Shown piece by piece: positions 1-12,321 of a DNA stretch of 64,000 nucleotides (position 1 is the first letter of the stretch; every line of letters starts with the position of its first letter). Both the position numbers and the translations under genes were made by a program. Under the pieces are notes generated by a model. It had not been told where the DNA came from and did not search any database. It saw only the letters and a program-made list of their open reading frames with translations. The DNA comes from Bactrocera neohumeralis (Eukaryota; Arthropoda; Insecta; Diptera; Tephritidae), in NCBI RefSeq assembly GCF_024586455.1, contig NW_026089623.1, forward strand, positions 14,388,236-14,452,235. Direction: 5' to 3'.

Positions 1-870
1 TGATGATATAGCTGCTGCTGCTACTTCCAATTTCCAATGCTATAAAAATAAATGAAGTAATTAGTTTCAAAATATTGTTAAAAAATCACATAAAATTCCT
101 TTACTTACCTTCTTGTCGTACGAGCCTCCTGTACGATGGTACGATCACGAACGACATGCGGCTTTCAATCGTTTTTTTATTACCCTTTTTGGGATTTTCT
201 ATTGTCACTATTGACAATAATGTTTTTTCCTTCGCACTCATTCAAATAAATCAAGAGATGAAAGAAACTTTTTTTCATCGCATTTAGGTAAACAAAAAAT
301 AACCCGAAAATGTGCGTTGGTGTTAGTGTATAGAGAAAAAATGTGTAGTTGTATTGGAATATTTGTCTCAAGCGGGTAGCCGTGGTTGGCAGGGTTCTTT
401 TTAATTTATTATATGCAAATACATATGTATAACTGAAATCTAAACATGGTAGAAGCCGCAATACCACTTAACGCATTAGATATACATTTATGTATAATTT
501 AATAAATATTAATTTAATGCCTACTGTTTATGCATATGTAGGTGTCTTAACACAATTAACCCTCTAATAAAAAAAAATTCAGGTATTTACTTGCTCTAGT
601 ATCCGCCAATACCTCTTATACTTAAAAGTAATAAGCAGGATTGCTTAAAATTAGTAAGCGAAGGCAATAATTAAAATTATTACAGAAAAGGCAACACAAA
701 AAAAACCTTACAAACATACGTATATGCGTATCTACCTGGTGCAAATATATTTTTTTACATATGTACATACATATTAGAACATTTGCATATAAACATAAGT
801 ATATACATATGTACGTATAATAGTGCATACGGAAAACATCTGGTTTACCTATTCCGTTTTCGCGCTCATT
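1..870. other. AT-rich background, no gene
   Basis: No convincing coding region. Reading frames here are short and do not resemble any family I know. A stretch near 600-662 (AATACCTCTT...AAGCAGGATTGCTT) resembles two segments near 2211-2250 and 2351-2390 in the BEL-like leader, so the left edge may be part of the same older repeat, later separated by the mini-me insertion. Confidence 0.5.
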
Positions 871-1948
871 TTTTATACTCTCGCAACAATGTTGCTGTTC
901 ACATAACGGTTGTTTGTAAGTCCTAAAACTAAAAGAGTCAGATATAGGGTTATATATACCAAAGTGATCAGGGTGACGAGTAGAGTCGAAATCCGGATGT
1001 CTGTCTGTCCGTCCGTCCGTCTGTCCGTCCGTCCGTGCAAGCTGTAACTTGAGTAAACATTGAGATATCATGATGAAACTTGGTACACGTATTCCTTGGC
1101 TCCATAAGAAGGTTGAGTTCGAAGATGGGCAAAATCGGCCAACTGCCACGCCCACAAAATGGCGGAAACCGAAAACTTATAAAGTGTCATAACTAAGCCA
1201 TAAATAAAGATATTAAAGTGAGATTTGGCACAAGGGATCGCATTAGGGAGGGGCATATTTGGACGTAATTTTTTGGAAAAGTGGGCGTGACCCCGCCCCC
1301 TACTAAGTTTTTTGTACGTATCTCGGAAACTACTATAGCTATGTCAACCACACTCTACAGAATCGTTTTCTTCAGGCATTTCCATATACAGTTCAAAAAT
1401 GGAAGAAATCGGATAATAACCACGCCCACCTCCCATACAAAGGTTATGTTGAAAATCACTAAAAGTGCGTTAACGGACTAACAAAAAACGTCAGAAACAC
1501 TAAATTTTACGGAAGAAATTGCAGAAGGAAGCTGCACCCAGGCTTTTTTTAAAAATTGGAAATGGGCGTGGCCTCGCCCACTTATGGACCAAAAACCATA
1601 TCTCAGGAACTACTATACCGATTTCAATGAAATTCGGTATATAATATTTTCTTAACACCCTGATGACATGTACGAAATATAGGTGAAATCGGTTCACAAC
1701 CACGCCTTCTTCCAATATAACGCTATTTTGAATTACATCTGATGCCTTCTCTGTATAATATATACATACATTAGGAAATGAAAATTCAATTCAATACTCA
1801 AAGTACACAAATTGATCTAATCCAATTAATTTTACAGCAAAACAAAAAAATATGTAACTGATGGATAATGAAATCTCGATTATCACTTTATCATGCGAGA
1901 GTATAAAATGTTCGGTGACACCCGAACTTAACCCTTCCTTACTTGTTT
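871..1948 (-). mobile_element. mini-me / DINE-1-like repeat, copy A
   Basis: A non-coding interspersed repeat of about 1.08 kb, the reverse complement of the repeat at 53298-54366. It runs from a TATACTCTCGCAACAATGTTG end (871) to a palindromic GTTCGGTGACACCCGAAC segment near 1910-1930 and ends in ACTTGTTT. Near 1000-1035 it has a GTCT/GTCC (GTCY) tetranucleotide tract, and a short TA run near 950. A GTCY tract plus a TA tract is the hallmark described for dipteran mini-me elements, which are related to DINE-1/Helentron-associated repeats. Reading frames inside it (for example the minus frames at 622-1155 and 1500-1715) are incidental; they recur in the other copies because the DNA is repeated, not because they are genes. 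Confidence 0.8.
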
Positions 1949-2591
1949 CCTTATAAAGTTCACCTTCGAATTTATACCCTGCACTGGGTACTATATGTTA
2001 AATTTTAAGTAATTTTCATAAAAAGGTGATCGAATTATTCCTTAAATAATTAAAATATTCCGGTAAAGTAACATTGATTATTTTAGTAATAAAAATTACT
2101 TATTAATACCAAAAAAAAAGTAAACAAAAATAGATATTGGTACATAAGTATACAATTGTATGTAACTATACTTCTATCCAAAGTCCACATTGGCAAATAT
2201 TCAGCAATACCCCTTGTTCTTTGTCAAATAAAAACAAGCAGGATTGCACAAAACATTACATCATACACTTTGCGCACATATGTACATTAGCACAAACATA
2301 CGTACATACACATCCTTTTAAATTTCACATTGGCATCTATCCGACAATACCTCTTGTTCTTTGGCAAACAAAAACAAGCAGGATTGCTTACAATAAGCGA
2401 ATTGATCTCTCTAACGAGCTCTCAATTACGAACAAAGCACAATCATAAACGCACAAACAATTCGTGCATACTTATGTAAATAGTGCATTGATCTCTTCAA
2501 CGAGCTCTCAGTTGCACAAAACATAAGTACATACCAGCCAAGTATTAGGGTGTGCCTATATACCGACATACATATATTAATTAAAAAAAAA
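1949..2591 (+). other. BEL-like leader/LTR region with internal direct repeats
   Basis: Non-coding DNA just upstream of the BEL gag start. It contains a roughly 140-bp-spaced direct repeat (around 2185-2240 and 2325-2390; shared core AAAAACAAGCAGGATTGC) and a second one about 89 bp apart (GATCTCT...ACGAGCTCTCA near 2401 and 2490). The last element reappears upstream of BEL copy 2 near 20327, so this is probably LTR or leader DNA of the same family. I cannot place the LTR ends. Confidence 0.45.
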
Positions 2592-4317
2592 ATGGTTAAT
2601 GACGACTCAAATCAAAATACACCTGGAGCCACACGCTCAAAACAGGTTGCTAGATTTATATCTGAAAGTGACAGTTTAACAACATACTGCACTAGATTTG
2701 CCTCTTCACCGATTCACGAAAACTCGGAATCGTTATTGGAAATAAAAAGCCAAAATCTTAAAAATTTTCGGACTCGTCTCCAAGCGGCTCATGACGCCAT
2801 ACTAGAATCGGACGATTCAGACTTGCCCTTTAAATCATGGGCTTACGATATTTACGAAAACTGCTTAGACCAATATGAAGAAACGAAAGCTATGATCTCC
2901 GATCAATTAAAGCTAATAAAAGCAATTGTAACCTACTCCCCACAGTAGAGTAGAGCTGCCACAAATGCAACAATATCAAGAGGCAAGTTCAGGCATCCAC
3001 CTCGAGGTGCCCGCATGTGATCCAGAAATCTTTTAGGGAGGTTATGAAGAATGTCCGTCCTTCCAGGACATGTTCACGGCCGTGTACATAAACCATCCTC
3101 AATTATCACAATTGTATCACCTCAGATACAAAACCAGAGGTCAAGCAGGCGAAATAGTCAAACAGTTCGCATTAAATGACGACAATTTCCAATTAGCTTG
3201 GGAAGCTCTGAGATCAAGATATGAAAATGAAAGAATACTGGTCGATAAACAAGTAACGACACTAATGAACTTGCCAAAAGTGAAGAAAGGAATAAGTGTA
3301 GAATTCATCAAACTAGAATCCACTGTTTCTAATTGTTTGTCGATTCTATCGACACTAAATGTTCCCACAGGCAGCTGGGATCCAATTCTGGTAAACATTT
3401 GCACCGCCGCATTACCAGAAAAGTCGTTACTACTATGGGAGCAATCGCTCTCATCACCAAAAAAGTGCCCAACGTGGCAACAAATGAAAGATTTTCTCAC
3501 CACCCAATATGAAATTGCGGAAAGGTTAGAAGAAAATATAATTAATACTAAGAACACTAAACGCGACCAAAACCGAAGCTTCAATAGACCCCAAGTTAGT
3601 ATCAAAAACAATTTAAACAAACGCTTTCACATAATGCAATCCTTCATATCCGAACAGAAAAAGCAAACGTCATGCGAACTATGTAAAAGAGGGCATAAAC
3701 TTAAAACTTGTAAGAGGTTTAAGAAATTAAACATTAACGAAAGGAACAACTTTGTCAGATCAAGAAGACTCTGCACAAACTGCTTGTCCCATACACACAA
3801 TCTGAAAACTTGCAAAAGCAAATTTAATTGCTTATATTGTCACAAAAGACACAATTCTATGCTTCATTACAGCAGATATTCTATCCCACCCCAAAGAAGC
3901 GCTTATTCACAAAGAACCACGGGTTTAATTAAAGCAAATCCCGAAACCCAAAATTCAAAAAATTGCCAAGAGACAACATGTTGCTCAAAGGCACAAAAAG
4001 TTCAAACGCTGCACAGCGAAGCACAAAGTGGACTAGTTACAGAACTAGTTACCACCACACCAACTCAAGTTGAGAAAAAATCAAATAAATGCCTTAATTC
4101 AGAACTAAGGAAATTTCAAAATAGAGGGAAACTTCCCCAAAAATTAAACAAAACTAAGGAAGATCAGTATTGTGAGTACTTTTCTAAAACCACAACTACT
4201 CGATCAAATAATGGCCGGTACGTCGTACGACAACCACCAGAGCCACAATTTTGCAATACCCCAACTAAAGGTCTAAAAAACAAAGTCAGAGTTACCTCTG
4301 ACAATCCACATTGTTAA
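2592..4317 (+). pseudogene. BEL/Pao gag, copy 1 (frameshifted, protease deleted)
   Basis: Gag of a BEL/Pao LTR retrotransposon. I choose ATG 2592 because the upstream residues are lysine/AT-rich leader and the homologous frame at 20661 begins similarly. The first frame ends at 2948; homology resumes in another frame about 2970 and the long frame runs 3070-4317. Domains: an N-terminal acidic helical part, a DUF1759-like gag core (about 3000-3560, FTAVYINHPQLSQLYHLRYK, PTWQQMKDFLTTQYEIAERL), then Cys/His clusters at about 3672-3865 (CELCKRGHKLKTC, LCTNCLSHTHNLKTC, CLYCHKRH). Compared with copy 2, the DNA for the aspartic protease is missing: the sequence jumps from LHSEAQ to SGLVTEL near 4024. 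A stop interrupts the join near 3032. Nucleic-acid packaging protein by family; non-functional here. Confidence 0.85.
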
Positions 4318-5350
4318 AAGCATATACAACTTTTCGGCCCCGCAGGATGGCTTTCGCCAATAATGGAAAAAACAAATTCTGAACAAATCCTAGAGCGGCG
4401 GCGGGCTACTAAACGCCAAATTAGTGCATACGCACTAAAACATAAAATATAGCACAGTTGTATCAAAAAGTCGAAAAATCACCACTTTCATACATTTTCA
4501 AAAATGAATAAAATCTCAAAAATAAGTTAAGGAATCACCATATTCCCAATGCGATAAAGTGACGTACCTGCACTTACAAAAAGCAAAGATCGCTCTTATC
4601 GCATCTATGCAAGCGCTTCTCATATGGATGAGTTATGGAAATCAGCTATACAAAGCTTCAAATTAAGTATAAAAAATTATCTACTCCACGAATTGAAGCC
4701 GTTCTGTATTCACGGCCACTCCCTCGCAAGATCCCTCTATTGTCACAGTCCTAACTCCAGGGCTAAGGAGTACCCATTCTGGCCATATCTGAGCCAGGCG
4801 TGGAGTTACTATCCCTGATAATAATAAAGAAATTACAAACCATTGTCAAAGATACAGAGGATGCAATTAAAACAAACGGCAAGCTTTCACAAGCCGACGG
4901 TCAAGAAATTTGAAATAAAAAATATAAATAATAAACTTATCAAAAAACAACTGCAAATATAATAACTAGGAAAAGCAGTTACAAACTAGTCCGCAATACA
5001 TAGTTTTTTATCGTATGAACGTAAAAGCAAATACATACTAAAATATGTTTTAAACCAAAATCCGTTCTCTGCACACCCGGATAAATGTGAGTATATTACA
5101 ACTCCTTCTTCAGATATATCTGCTGTCAGAATGTATTCTGCGCCTCGGCTACTCCATCAGCAGTACGCCGAAACACATGCAACAGCTTATACAAACATAT
5201 CATACTAGGCAAAATATTCGCCAAGGGGGCCCAGGATGTTTAAATGAGTTAAGCATCCACCCCCTATACCGGGTAAAACTGGCGCATCCTAATGTTACAT
5301 CGCAATTCACCACAGCTGATGACTACAACACATCTCACCACACCCACTAA
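4318..5350 (+). pseudogene. BEL/Pao pol scraps and 3' end, copy 1
   Basis: Collapsed remains of the pol gene. Short blocks match copy 2 in order: 4330-4365 matches 28432-28465 (start of the RNase H / A17 region), 4561-4620 matches 29289-29345, 4621-4665 matches 30091-30135 (integrase C-terminal part), and 4693-4800 matches 30200-30320 (the DUF5641 region). All intervening DNA is deleted. From about 5190 the segment AGGCAAAATATTCGCC and the following GGGGGCC...TAAATGAG block match 31185-31230, so the 3' end of the element is also present. No usable frame remains. Confidence 0.75.
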
Positions 5351-5639
5351 ACAAAAAGGATGGACAGCAGGATAGGAAACACGATTGGTACTAAGCAATT
5401 CGACGCACACTTTTCGCACGTCAACTTTCGATCATCACATTCGCACATACACAGCGCCGAGTCGATATCTGGCTTCAATCAACAGCGATCCTGGGTGGTT
5501 TGGAAGAACTGGGCCCAAGTGTCACACCACCTTACCAGTTACCAGTTGATACCTCTTTTCGATAAACCGCTTTATTCTAATCTATAATTAAGTTTACCAT
5601 GCACTACGTTCGGCACCCAATTATTCACCTTCCGTGACA
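5351..5639. other. Unassigned sequence between BEL copy 1 and a mariner fragment
   Basis: A 75-codon plus-strand frame (5360-5587) has no recognisable motif. This could be LTR DNA of BEL copy 1, but I found no second copy to prove it. Confidence 0.3.
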
Positions 5640-5795
5640 CCTTCAATGCTTGGAAATCGCGCTAGCAGTACTGCATCGATTCAGAAGGAGCCTATTTTGA
5701 AAGTTTTAAAGAATTGTAACGATTTGTTCAATAAATTTGTTTAAATCGACTAAATCCTATTACTTTCCGGACAAACACTGTATGCTTATTTATTT
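5640..5795 (+). pseudogene. mariner transposase C-terminus and terminal repeat
   Basis: The frame from about 5641 reads TFNAWKSR, stop, QYCIDSEGAYFESFKEL, the typical C-terminal end of a mariner (D,D34D) transposase, with the usual tryptophan of the next residue replaced by a stop. It is followed at about 5757-5776 by TCCTATTACTTTCCGGACAA, which is shared with the mariner remnant at 17529-17860 and is therefore probably the element's terminal inverted repeat. The rest of the gene is absent. Confidence 0.7.
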
Positions 5796-5934
5796 AGGTC
5801 AAAGTGTTCCAATGTAAGAATAATACTTGCTAAGTTGATAAAAATGTATACTTGTAATAAAAAAGGTGATATGTTTTTATATAACATAACTGAAAAAATC
5901 TTTTTTTTTATAAAAAAATGTTATATTTGAAAGA

Positions 5935-6990
5935 GTTAGGAGATACCAGGAGTGCAAGCCGAGTAGAAAATCATTCGGCTGTCTGTTGTTACTGCAGCTT
6001 CTCTAAGTAGAACCTTCCTTGTGTTTGTTGACGTGAGGTTTTTGCTGCACAGAGGCGGATGCGAAGGCAGCTTGATGAATTTTCTTGTGCTGGAATCTAG
6101 TACCACAGATAACCATATTTCGGGCCCCGTCGAAGTCGATCAGCCTCAACCCATTTGGGGATCTCTCCTCGTGGAGGCTGAATTTACTGACTGTTGCGCC
6201 AAAGATACCTTCGTTGCCCACCCTGGCGTTAAAGTCGCCAAGCACGATTTTGACATCCGGCGAGGGGTAGCCTTCATAAGTGCGCTCCAAGCACTCATAA
6301 AAAGCATCTTTGGTCAAATCGTGCTTCTCTTCCGTCGGGGCGTGGTCGCAAATCAGCGATATGTTGAAGCACTTCGCTTTGATGCGGATTGTGGCTAGAG
6401 GTTCATCCACCGGAGTGAATGATAGTACTCGGGGACGGAGTATCTCTCCAACCACAAATCCCACACTTTAGTAAACGTCGCAAGGGCCTACTCGCCTCAG
6501 TCTTTGTCCCGTCCATCGTATTTCTTAGACGGCGGTGATGTCAGCCTTCACTCTAACGAAGACATCATCCAGCTGGACAACGGCACCTTTCTAGTTAAGG
6601 GACCGGACATTCCGTGTGCAAGGGCCTACTCGCCTCAGTCTTTGTCCCGTCCATCGTATTTCTCCGGCGGTGATGTCAGCCTTCACTCTAACGAAAACAT
6701 CATCCAGCTGGACAACGGCACCTTTCTAGTTAAGGGACCGGACATTCCGCGTGCATGCCCTCAAATCGTAATCATTATTTCGTTTGCCATGATCGTCATC
6801 ATAAGAGGGGTTTCTCATACGAGGCTGTTTGTAATTTTTCATTAGGGCGTTTTTTACGTGGCGGGTCCTTAACCCAGCGCATAACCCTGTGGAGGGGATG
6901 TTTCACCTAGACTCCATTTGCTTTACATACTATAACTCAAATGTCGTGGTTGGTGGTGATCCTTTCTGTGGCCCCTATGAACCCGAAGCC
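5935..6990 (-). pseudogene. RTE-like LINE fragment a: endonuclease domain
   Basis: Part of an APE-type endonuclease from a non-LTR retrotransposon, the class often annotated in insects as craniofacial development protein 2-like. The minus frame 6464-6003 holds the signature VLGDFNARVG and the ARNMVICGTRFQHKKIHQA segment seen in the other four copies in this window. Deletions join KKIHQA directly to the residues around VQQKP, removing the middle of the domain (compare 44665-44840). The N-terminal part (KVKADITAV / RWTGQ type segments) lies at 6484-6760 and is tandemly duplicated. The 3' side stops near 5935 with no reverse transcriptase. Clade RTE is my best guess; the endonuclease call is firm. 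Confidence 0.85.
6481..6753. repeat. 138-bp tandem duplication within LINE fragment a
   Basis: CAAGGGCCTACTCGCCTCAG occurs at 6481 and again at 6619. The two units (138 and about 135 bp) are almost identical, differing by a 3-bp indel near 6524 and a few substitutions. The duplicated DNA encodes, on the minus strand, the N-terminal piece of the LINE endonuclease (EIRWTGQRLRRVGPC). Confidence 0.9.
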
Positions 6991-7119
6991 AAATCTTGGT
7001 GCGATAAACTATTAATCAAAATAATATTTGTCCAACCGTAGGAAGCAGAAGAAACAAATCTAGAGATACGGGTTGACACTATTCTGAAAATGCTAAGCGT
7101 AAAGCAAAAGATGAAAAAA

Positions 7120-8880
7120 AAACATAACGAAGTTGAGGCTACTACTGGATTGAATCATTGTAGAAGTAAAGTTTTTAGCAGAACGACGTTTGGCATTTTG
7201 GAGTAGTAACGAAATCATTGATTCCCCCCACAGTTGGAATTATTTAGGTTTATTAGTATTAATTGTTCAATTTGACGCTTTTATGGCTCAACATATTCAT
7301 AGTCAAACTATTTGCAAAATTAAAATAATTATACGAATAGCACTCAGTTGTATTGGAATCTACTCCAACTAGACCAACTGACTCTGATAGTGCGCTATGT
7401 TTTACCATGTGAACCAGTGCAAAGGTTCGTTAACTTGGACACGGAAGGTCATGCAGCAGAATAACTCGCTCAAAGTTTACTAGATTTCTTAAGGGAGCGT
7501 GACAGTGATTTCAATGATTTTCGTGACAAAGTTACAATAATGCCAGGAGCATAAGGGGGAATTACAGAGGACTATAAGAACGAATCAAGACAATAAATAA
7601 GTATGCAGAATACATATATTCCCTGTCTTACACATTCATTAAATTTGGTTGCTAAGTCCGCTGCAAACTGTTGTACTATTTCTTCGATTTCGTTGAAAAC
7701 TTCTGTAAATTTTTTTCAACTAATACCTATCAACGGAGTGTCCTTACGCATTGAAGGATTCTACTTCAAAAATTTCGATTTCGAAAAGGTTATCGGACAC
7801 TCGGTGGTCAGCCCAATCTGATGTTAAGAAGGCGTTTTGATTACGTACAAGTAATGCGATCCACATTTTCAGAAAGTGAGACAAAAGCCAAAGATGTTAC
7901 CGGCTGTGAAAATTATCAGCAACAAAATTCAAGGCGAAGTAAGCGGAATGCAGAGTAAGACTATTTCACCGGCTCTACTAAACACGACGTCTTTGTTGAG
8001 AATTAAGCCCCTGGACAACGAAATTTAGGTTTTTATGGTTTTAGGTCTTTATGGTTATTATTGATAACATACTGCTTTAACTAAACGTTAACGTTTGAAG
8101 TACTTCGACAGCTAAAATCACTTAACTCTTTGAGCAGCGTTGGTCTAAAATTTGTACCACTTATTTTTGATAACTTACGTGCAGGTAGTACATTTTTTGA
8201 ACCAGAAGTATTTTCATTTATTCCAAGTGACTCACAGGTTTATATATGTACAAAATAATATAACTGATTATCTCTGTTTCTACGCGTTTTGTTATTAATT
8301 TCACGTCATTAATCTGAAAGTTGTGCATGTATGTAAGTGGAATATGGTGTGAAAAAGTGCGGAAGTTCTTATCGTTTAAGGGGTTAGAAAATTTCTGAAA
8401 TTTTTGTCGCTCAAAGTGTTAAAGCAGAAGAGATTTTGTGAAAACGCCTCAAGTATGGCCAGTGATTACGTAGATGATTGGGAAAACATCTTAGGCGATG
8501 AACTAGTGCACTAAGCTACTGAAAACAGATGTGGCTGCTGTTATTAACAACAAGAAATAAGAGCATCTGGAACTCCAAATTCTAAATAATAAATTTCATT
8601 AAATAATTCCTTAGAATCGTGTTTCCTAAAACTAGAAATCGCCTTGCACTTTTACTTGTCTCTCATGATCACTAAGTGCTGTCGTGAACGTTTTTTTTCT
8701 CAAGGTTAAAATATTTAAAAATGAGTTGAGAAGCACAATAGGTCAAGCACGTTTGATTTGTTTAAAGAAGTCAATATTGAAAGTGTTATCTCTAAATATC
8801 CCCATATTAGATCCGAAAAAGTTTATTTTGAATAGGTTTGTAATAGGATATAGTTATACTTTTGGGTGAGGAGTTACAGT
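7120..8880 (+). pseudogene. hAT transposase remnant (ZMYM1-like type)
   Basis: Decayed hAT-superfamily transposase, recognisable in several frames in the correct order: VKFLAERRLAFWSSNEII and SPHSWNYLGLLVLIVQFDAF (about 7160-7285), a GHAAE...SLLDFLRERDSDF segment (about 7450-7530), IPCLTHSLNLVAKSAANCC (about 7618-7675), KRLSDTRWSAQSDVKKAF (about 7785-7840), and near the end the dimerisation-domain block FKNELRSTIGQARLICL (about 8713-8765). Repeated stops and frameshifts make it inactive. Inserts between 7990 and 8680 show no clear homology. No terminal inverted repeats found by eye. Family identity rests on motif memory (TTF-type/ZMYM1-like hAT proteins). Confidence 0.75.
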
Positions 8881-8934
8881 ATTAGACTATACCCAATTCT
8901 TACACTCACACCCTAGAAACGTGACTAGCCTTTG

Positions 8935-10640
8935 TGTAAGATGCGGTAGCTGTGTGGAGCCTGGCTGTCATGGTTAAAGGAAAAGAAGCTTCAGCGGAGC
9001 CACTCCGACAAATTCGGTTTTCGGTTCACTGAAGTCTAATTGCAGCATTGGAATGTGCGATCCCTGATGCCCAGCTGGTTGATGTCCCCGTAAAAGTAAG
9101 AGCTGACATCACCGCCGTCCAATAAATATGTTTGATGGGACAAGGATGGAGACGAGTACGACCTTGTCACCCCTATTACAGCGGCCATATAAAAGAACGC
9201 AGATTCGGTGTGGGATTCGAAAGATTCAGTCGTCGAGAACTGGCACTTACTACGGTGAGTGAGTGTCTAACCATCATTCGCATCAGTGCAAATCTTTCAA
9301 CATTTATTTGCTCCGCGATCCCGGCAGAAGAAAAGGACGATATGACTAAAGATGCTTTTTATGACAGGCTGGAGCGCGCTTATAACCACTGCCCCTACCA
9401 TGATGTAAAATTGTGGGTCAGGGTGGGCAAAGAACATTCGGAAAATGCAACCTCCATGTCGAAACCTTTTCAAATGGGTTGAGGCTGGTCGATTTCGCAA
9501 AACCCCGAAATATGGTTCTCTGTAGTACTTAGAATATAGTATTAGCAAAAGAAAATTTATCAAGGTACTTGGCTGTCTTCGGATTAAAAAATTCTAAACC
9601 AGATCGATCACGTAGTGATGACTGTCTCCAGCATTCTCGACGTGCGTACGCTCAGAGGAACTAACATTTACTCGGACTACTAGCTTGTTGTAGCGCCTCT
9701 ATACAACAGAGCTCGCTTGTCAACAAACACACGGAAGGAACGACGGAAAGAAGCTACTATCACAATCGACAGCTGTTTTTTTATTCCGACTTGCGCTCCT
9801 GCTCCCTAACAGCAACTCGATATGAGGGAACCGTGGAACGCCATTTCAAGCTGTTTCCGTTAGATGCAAGCGAAAGCATTAGTATTCTTAATGGTCGAAA
9901 AAACAGCTGGCACGATGAGTACTGTCGTGATGCAGTAGGGAGAAAGCAGATAGCTTACTTCGCAATATTGCGATTGACCACAACACGAGCGAGGTGGGAT
10001 AGAAACCGAGAGACGTGTATGCTGACAAAAACACAAAAAAGCCGAGTGCGTGAATATGAAAAGCTTGAGAAGCCGTCAAACAGGGGTGATGTTCGAAAAA
10101 TCTACGAAAAAATGTGACGACTAACGGAAGGTTTGAAGACCGGTGCAGTGAAAATGTAACTTCCAGAGATGACTAAATCGATTTCCCAATCAATGGAGAT
10201 GGAAAAGATGTTCCATCGCCCCACTAGAATGAGGGCCAAAGAGCAATTACTCCCCTGATATATAACAAAACGGCAGGACCGATGAATGACTGCTATTCAA
10301 ATCCGGCGGCGAAGAACTGAAGAGGTGCATGCACCAGCTTCTTTGCAAGTATGGACAGAATGCATGCCTGAAGATTAGATCCTAAGTTTGCTCTGTCCAA
10401 TTCACAAAAAGGGGGATTCCACAATTTGCAGGTTTGCTTTGCTTGGAATTTAAAATTGGCGCCACGTTACGAAAAGAAGAAACGAATAGTACGCTGTCGT
10501 TAACTCGGCTATGATCGCGTAAGCGGTGTCCACGCCAGTAAAGGAGAAGAAGGATTTTCATATACCGAAACTGTACAATGGAACCCGACTGATTATGACG
10601 CAGCTATCCAATAACAACTCCAAGTCAGGGTAAAGTAAAG
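8935..10640 (+). pseudogene. RTE-like LINE copy b (reverse transcriptase deleted)
   Basis: Second copy of the RTE-like LINE. The endonuclease starts about 9048 (WNVRSLMPSWL-like), continues through DMTKDAFYDRLERAYNHCPY (about 9340-9405) and degraded DHVVMT...LDVRTLRG (about 9610-9660). A linker helix region follows (9791-10117, SRVREYEKLEKPSNRGDVRKIYEKM). The RT begins near 10255 (KSGGEELKRCMHQLLCKYG, then CPIHKKGD) but after about 10440 jumps to the 3' terminus (LAVVNSA-like; AACTCGGCTATGATCGCGTA), so the palm domain including the YADD box is deleted. The 3' end near 10545 carries the GAAGAAGG tail seen in other copies. Confidence 0.8.
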
Positions 10641-11328
10641 TAGTAAAACCCTCAAAGGTTTAGCTACGTCGTAATCAGCGAAAAAACATCAAGATAAGGA
10701 AAAAATTTAAAAGGTCATGTTATTGTTATTCAAAGAGCTCTGCTTAAGAGTGTTATAAATACTAATAAAAAACTATTTATCGGAAGTTTTAGTGTTTTCA
10801 ACACCTTACATATTAAGATATTAACGTAAAAAATAGAAAAGAAATTACTAATTTTTACATGAAATAGAACTTTACATTTCGTATATTTTAAATATAAATT
10901 ATTATTGCCAGATATTATTAGATATAATGAAATTTAGTTTTAGATTTTTAGGTGACAGTAAAGCGTACATACCCTAAAAAAATATTATTACTATAAATTG
11001 ATATTTTTTATGGTCAGACAGGTGTTGATCCGTGGGCTAGTATATATTTATACGTTTAGTAAATTTTGCTGAGATATGTTTCACATTGACTTGAAAATTG
11101 AGTTCGAAGACCGTATTTTAAAAGTATGGGTATATATTAAACCGATTGTTAACCTTTTTTCATAAGTGCTTTTATACATTATTACATAAAAACGCGTACC
11201 TACCAATAAATAATAAAATATAAACATACAAATATGAAACCAAAATGCACGTCTTATATTGACATATTCCAGAAACAAATTCTTATTTTCCTAATTGAGT
11301 TTACCTTTGACCTCGAATTTATAATATA
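10641..11328. other. AT-rich gene-free stretch
   Basis: No coding potential, no repeat structure beyond AT-richness that I can support. Confidence 0.5.
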
Positions 11329-12204
11329 CTAGAGGACCCGTCCACGATTCACCTTGGCTGATACATAGATAATACTACTACTACCATCTATATGATTTCT
11401 ATTAGTTACATTTTTGTGAAGCAACTTGTGTTAGTTTCCAAAAAATGGATCATAACGCATTTTATGTGTTAATAAAGCATTGCTTTTTTGGGGAAAATAC
11501 TGTTGAATTTGGGCTCAGGGAAATCTACCGTTAAAAAGATACTTGCTAAGATGGAAACAGGCGAAATGAGCAAAGTAGGTGCCTCGCAAGTTCATAATCC
11601 TACAAAACAACGAATAACTGATTCTAAGAAGTGTTTAAGTGCTCTTTAATCGGAATAAAGACGAAATTTTTCGTCAATGATAGAAATATAGCTCCATCAT
11701 TTATCACTGGAGTCCAATCGACAGTCATTCTAGTGGACTGCACATGATGAACCGGTTCTCAGGCGTGGAAAAACGAAAAAGCCGGCTGGAAAGGTTAAGA
11801 CATCAGTCTTTTGGGATGCACGTGGTATAATACATCCTCAACGACTGAATACTGAGCCAGTTATAATCTATTTCACTGCGTATTTGGTTGCAGTTCTTTT
11901 CTTTTCTTTTACTCCAAATATTTGGCAATTGCATTATTTTTGAGGAAGAATCTGTTTAGAATTTTACGCATATGTATATGCAAATGATTCCTACAAACAT
12001 GAATTTTGAACAAATTCTTATTATTTAAAATATAATTTTTGTACTTATGAGTTGTATTAAACTTTGACATAAAGAGATAAAGGGTACCCTATGTCCTTAC
12101 CCTGGTTCTAAGCTACCTCTCCACTAATTTTCAGCCAAATCGGTTGAGCCGTTCTTGAGATATAAAAGGTGTAACTAAAAACAACTTTCTTTTATATATA
12201 TAGA
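11329..12204 (-). mobile_element. Helitron-like element carrying a mariner transposase fragment, copy 1
   Basis: Read on the minus strand the element begins TCTATATATATAAAAGAAAG (12204 downward) and ends in GGACGGGTCCTCTAG (11329), flanked by A and T. That is the Helitron layout: 5' TC, 3' CTAG, insertion between A and T, and about 10 bases before CTAG a small hairpin (CCA/TGG arms flanking the GTGAAnCG loop, better preserved in copies 2 and 3 as CCACAGTGAAGCGTGG). On the opposite (plus) strand, 11442-11850 is a mariner transposase fragment: N-terminal MDHNAFYVLIKHCFF, later RQSF, stop, WTAHDEPVLRRGKTKK and VKTSVFWDARGIIH. About 100 residues in the middle of the transposase are missing. The same internal structure recurs at 18030 and 21203. 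Confidence 0.7.
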
Positions 12205-12321
12205 TTTGATGTTTTTTTACTGTTTTTATTATTGTTTTTGCTTTTCTTTTGAAGAAATGAAATATTCAAATGATTCTTACTGTCGAAATGAACTCCAGTC
12301 GCCCGAACTAACTTAACTAAA

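Noticed and set aside
622..1155. 177-codon minus-strand frame
   Set aside because: Lies within mini-me copy A, where the other copies show the same frame pieces; composition follows the repeat and its GTCY microsatellite.
3141..3620. 159-codon minus-strand frame
   Set aside because: Antisense shadow of the BEL gag (3070-4317).
11442..11850. A plain mariner insertion
   Set aside because: The outer boundaries have TC...CTAG ends and A/T flanks, and the same fragment with the same deletion occurs in three copies.
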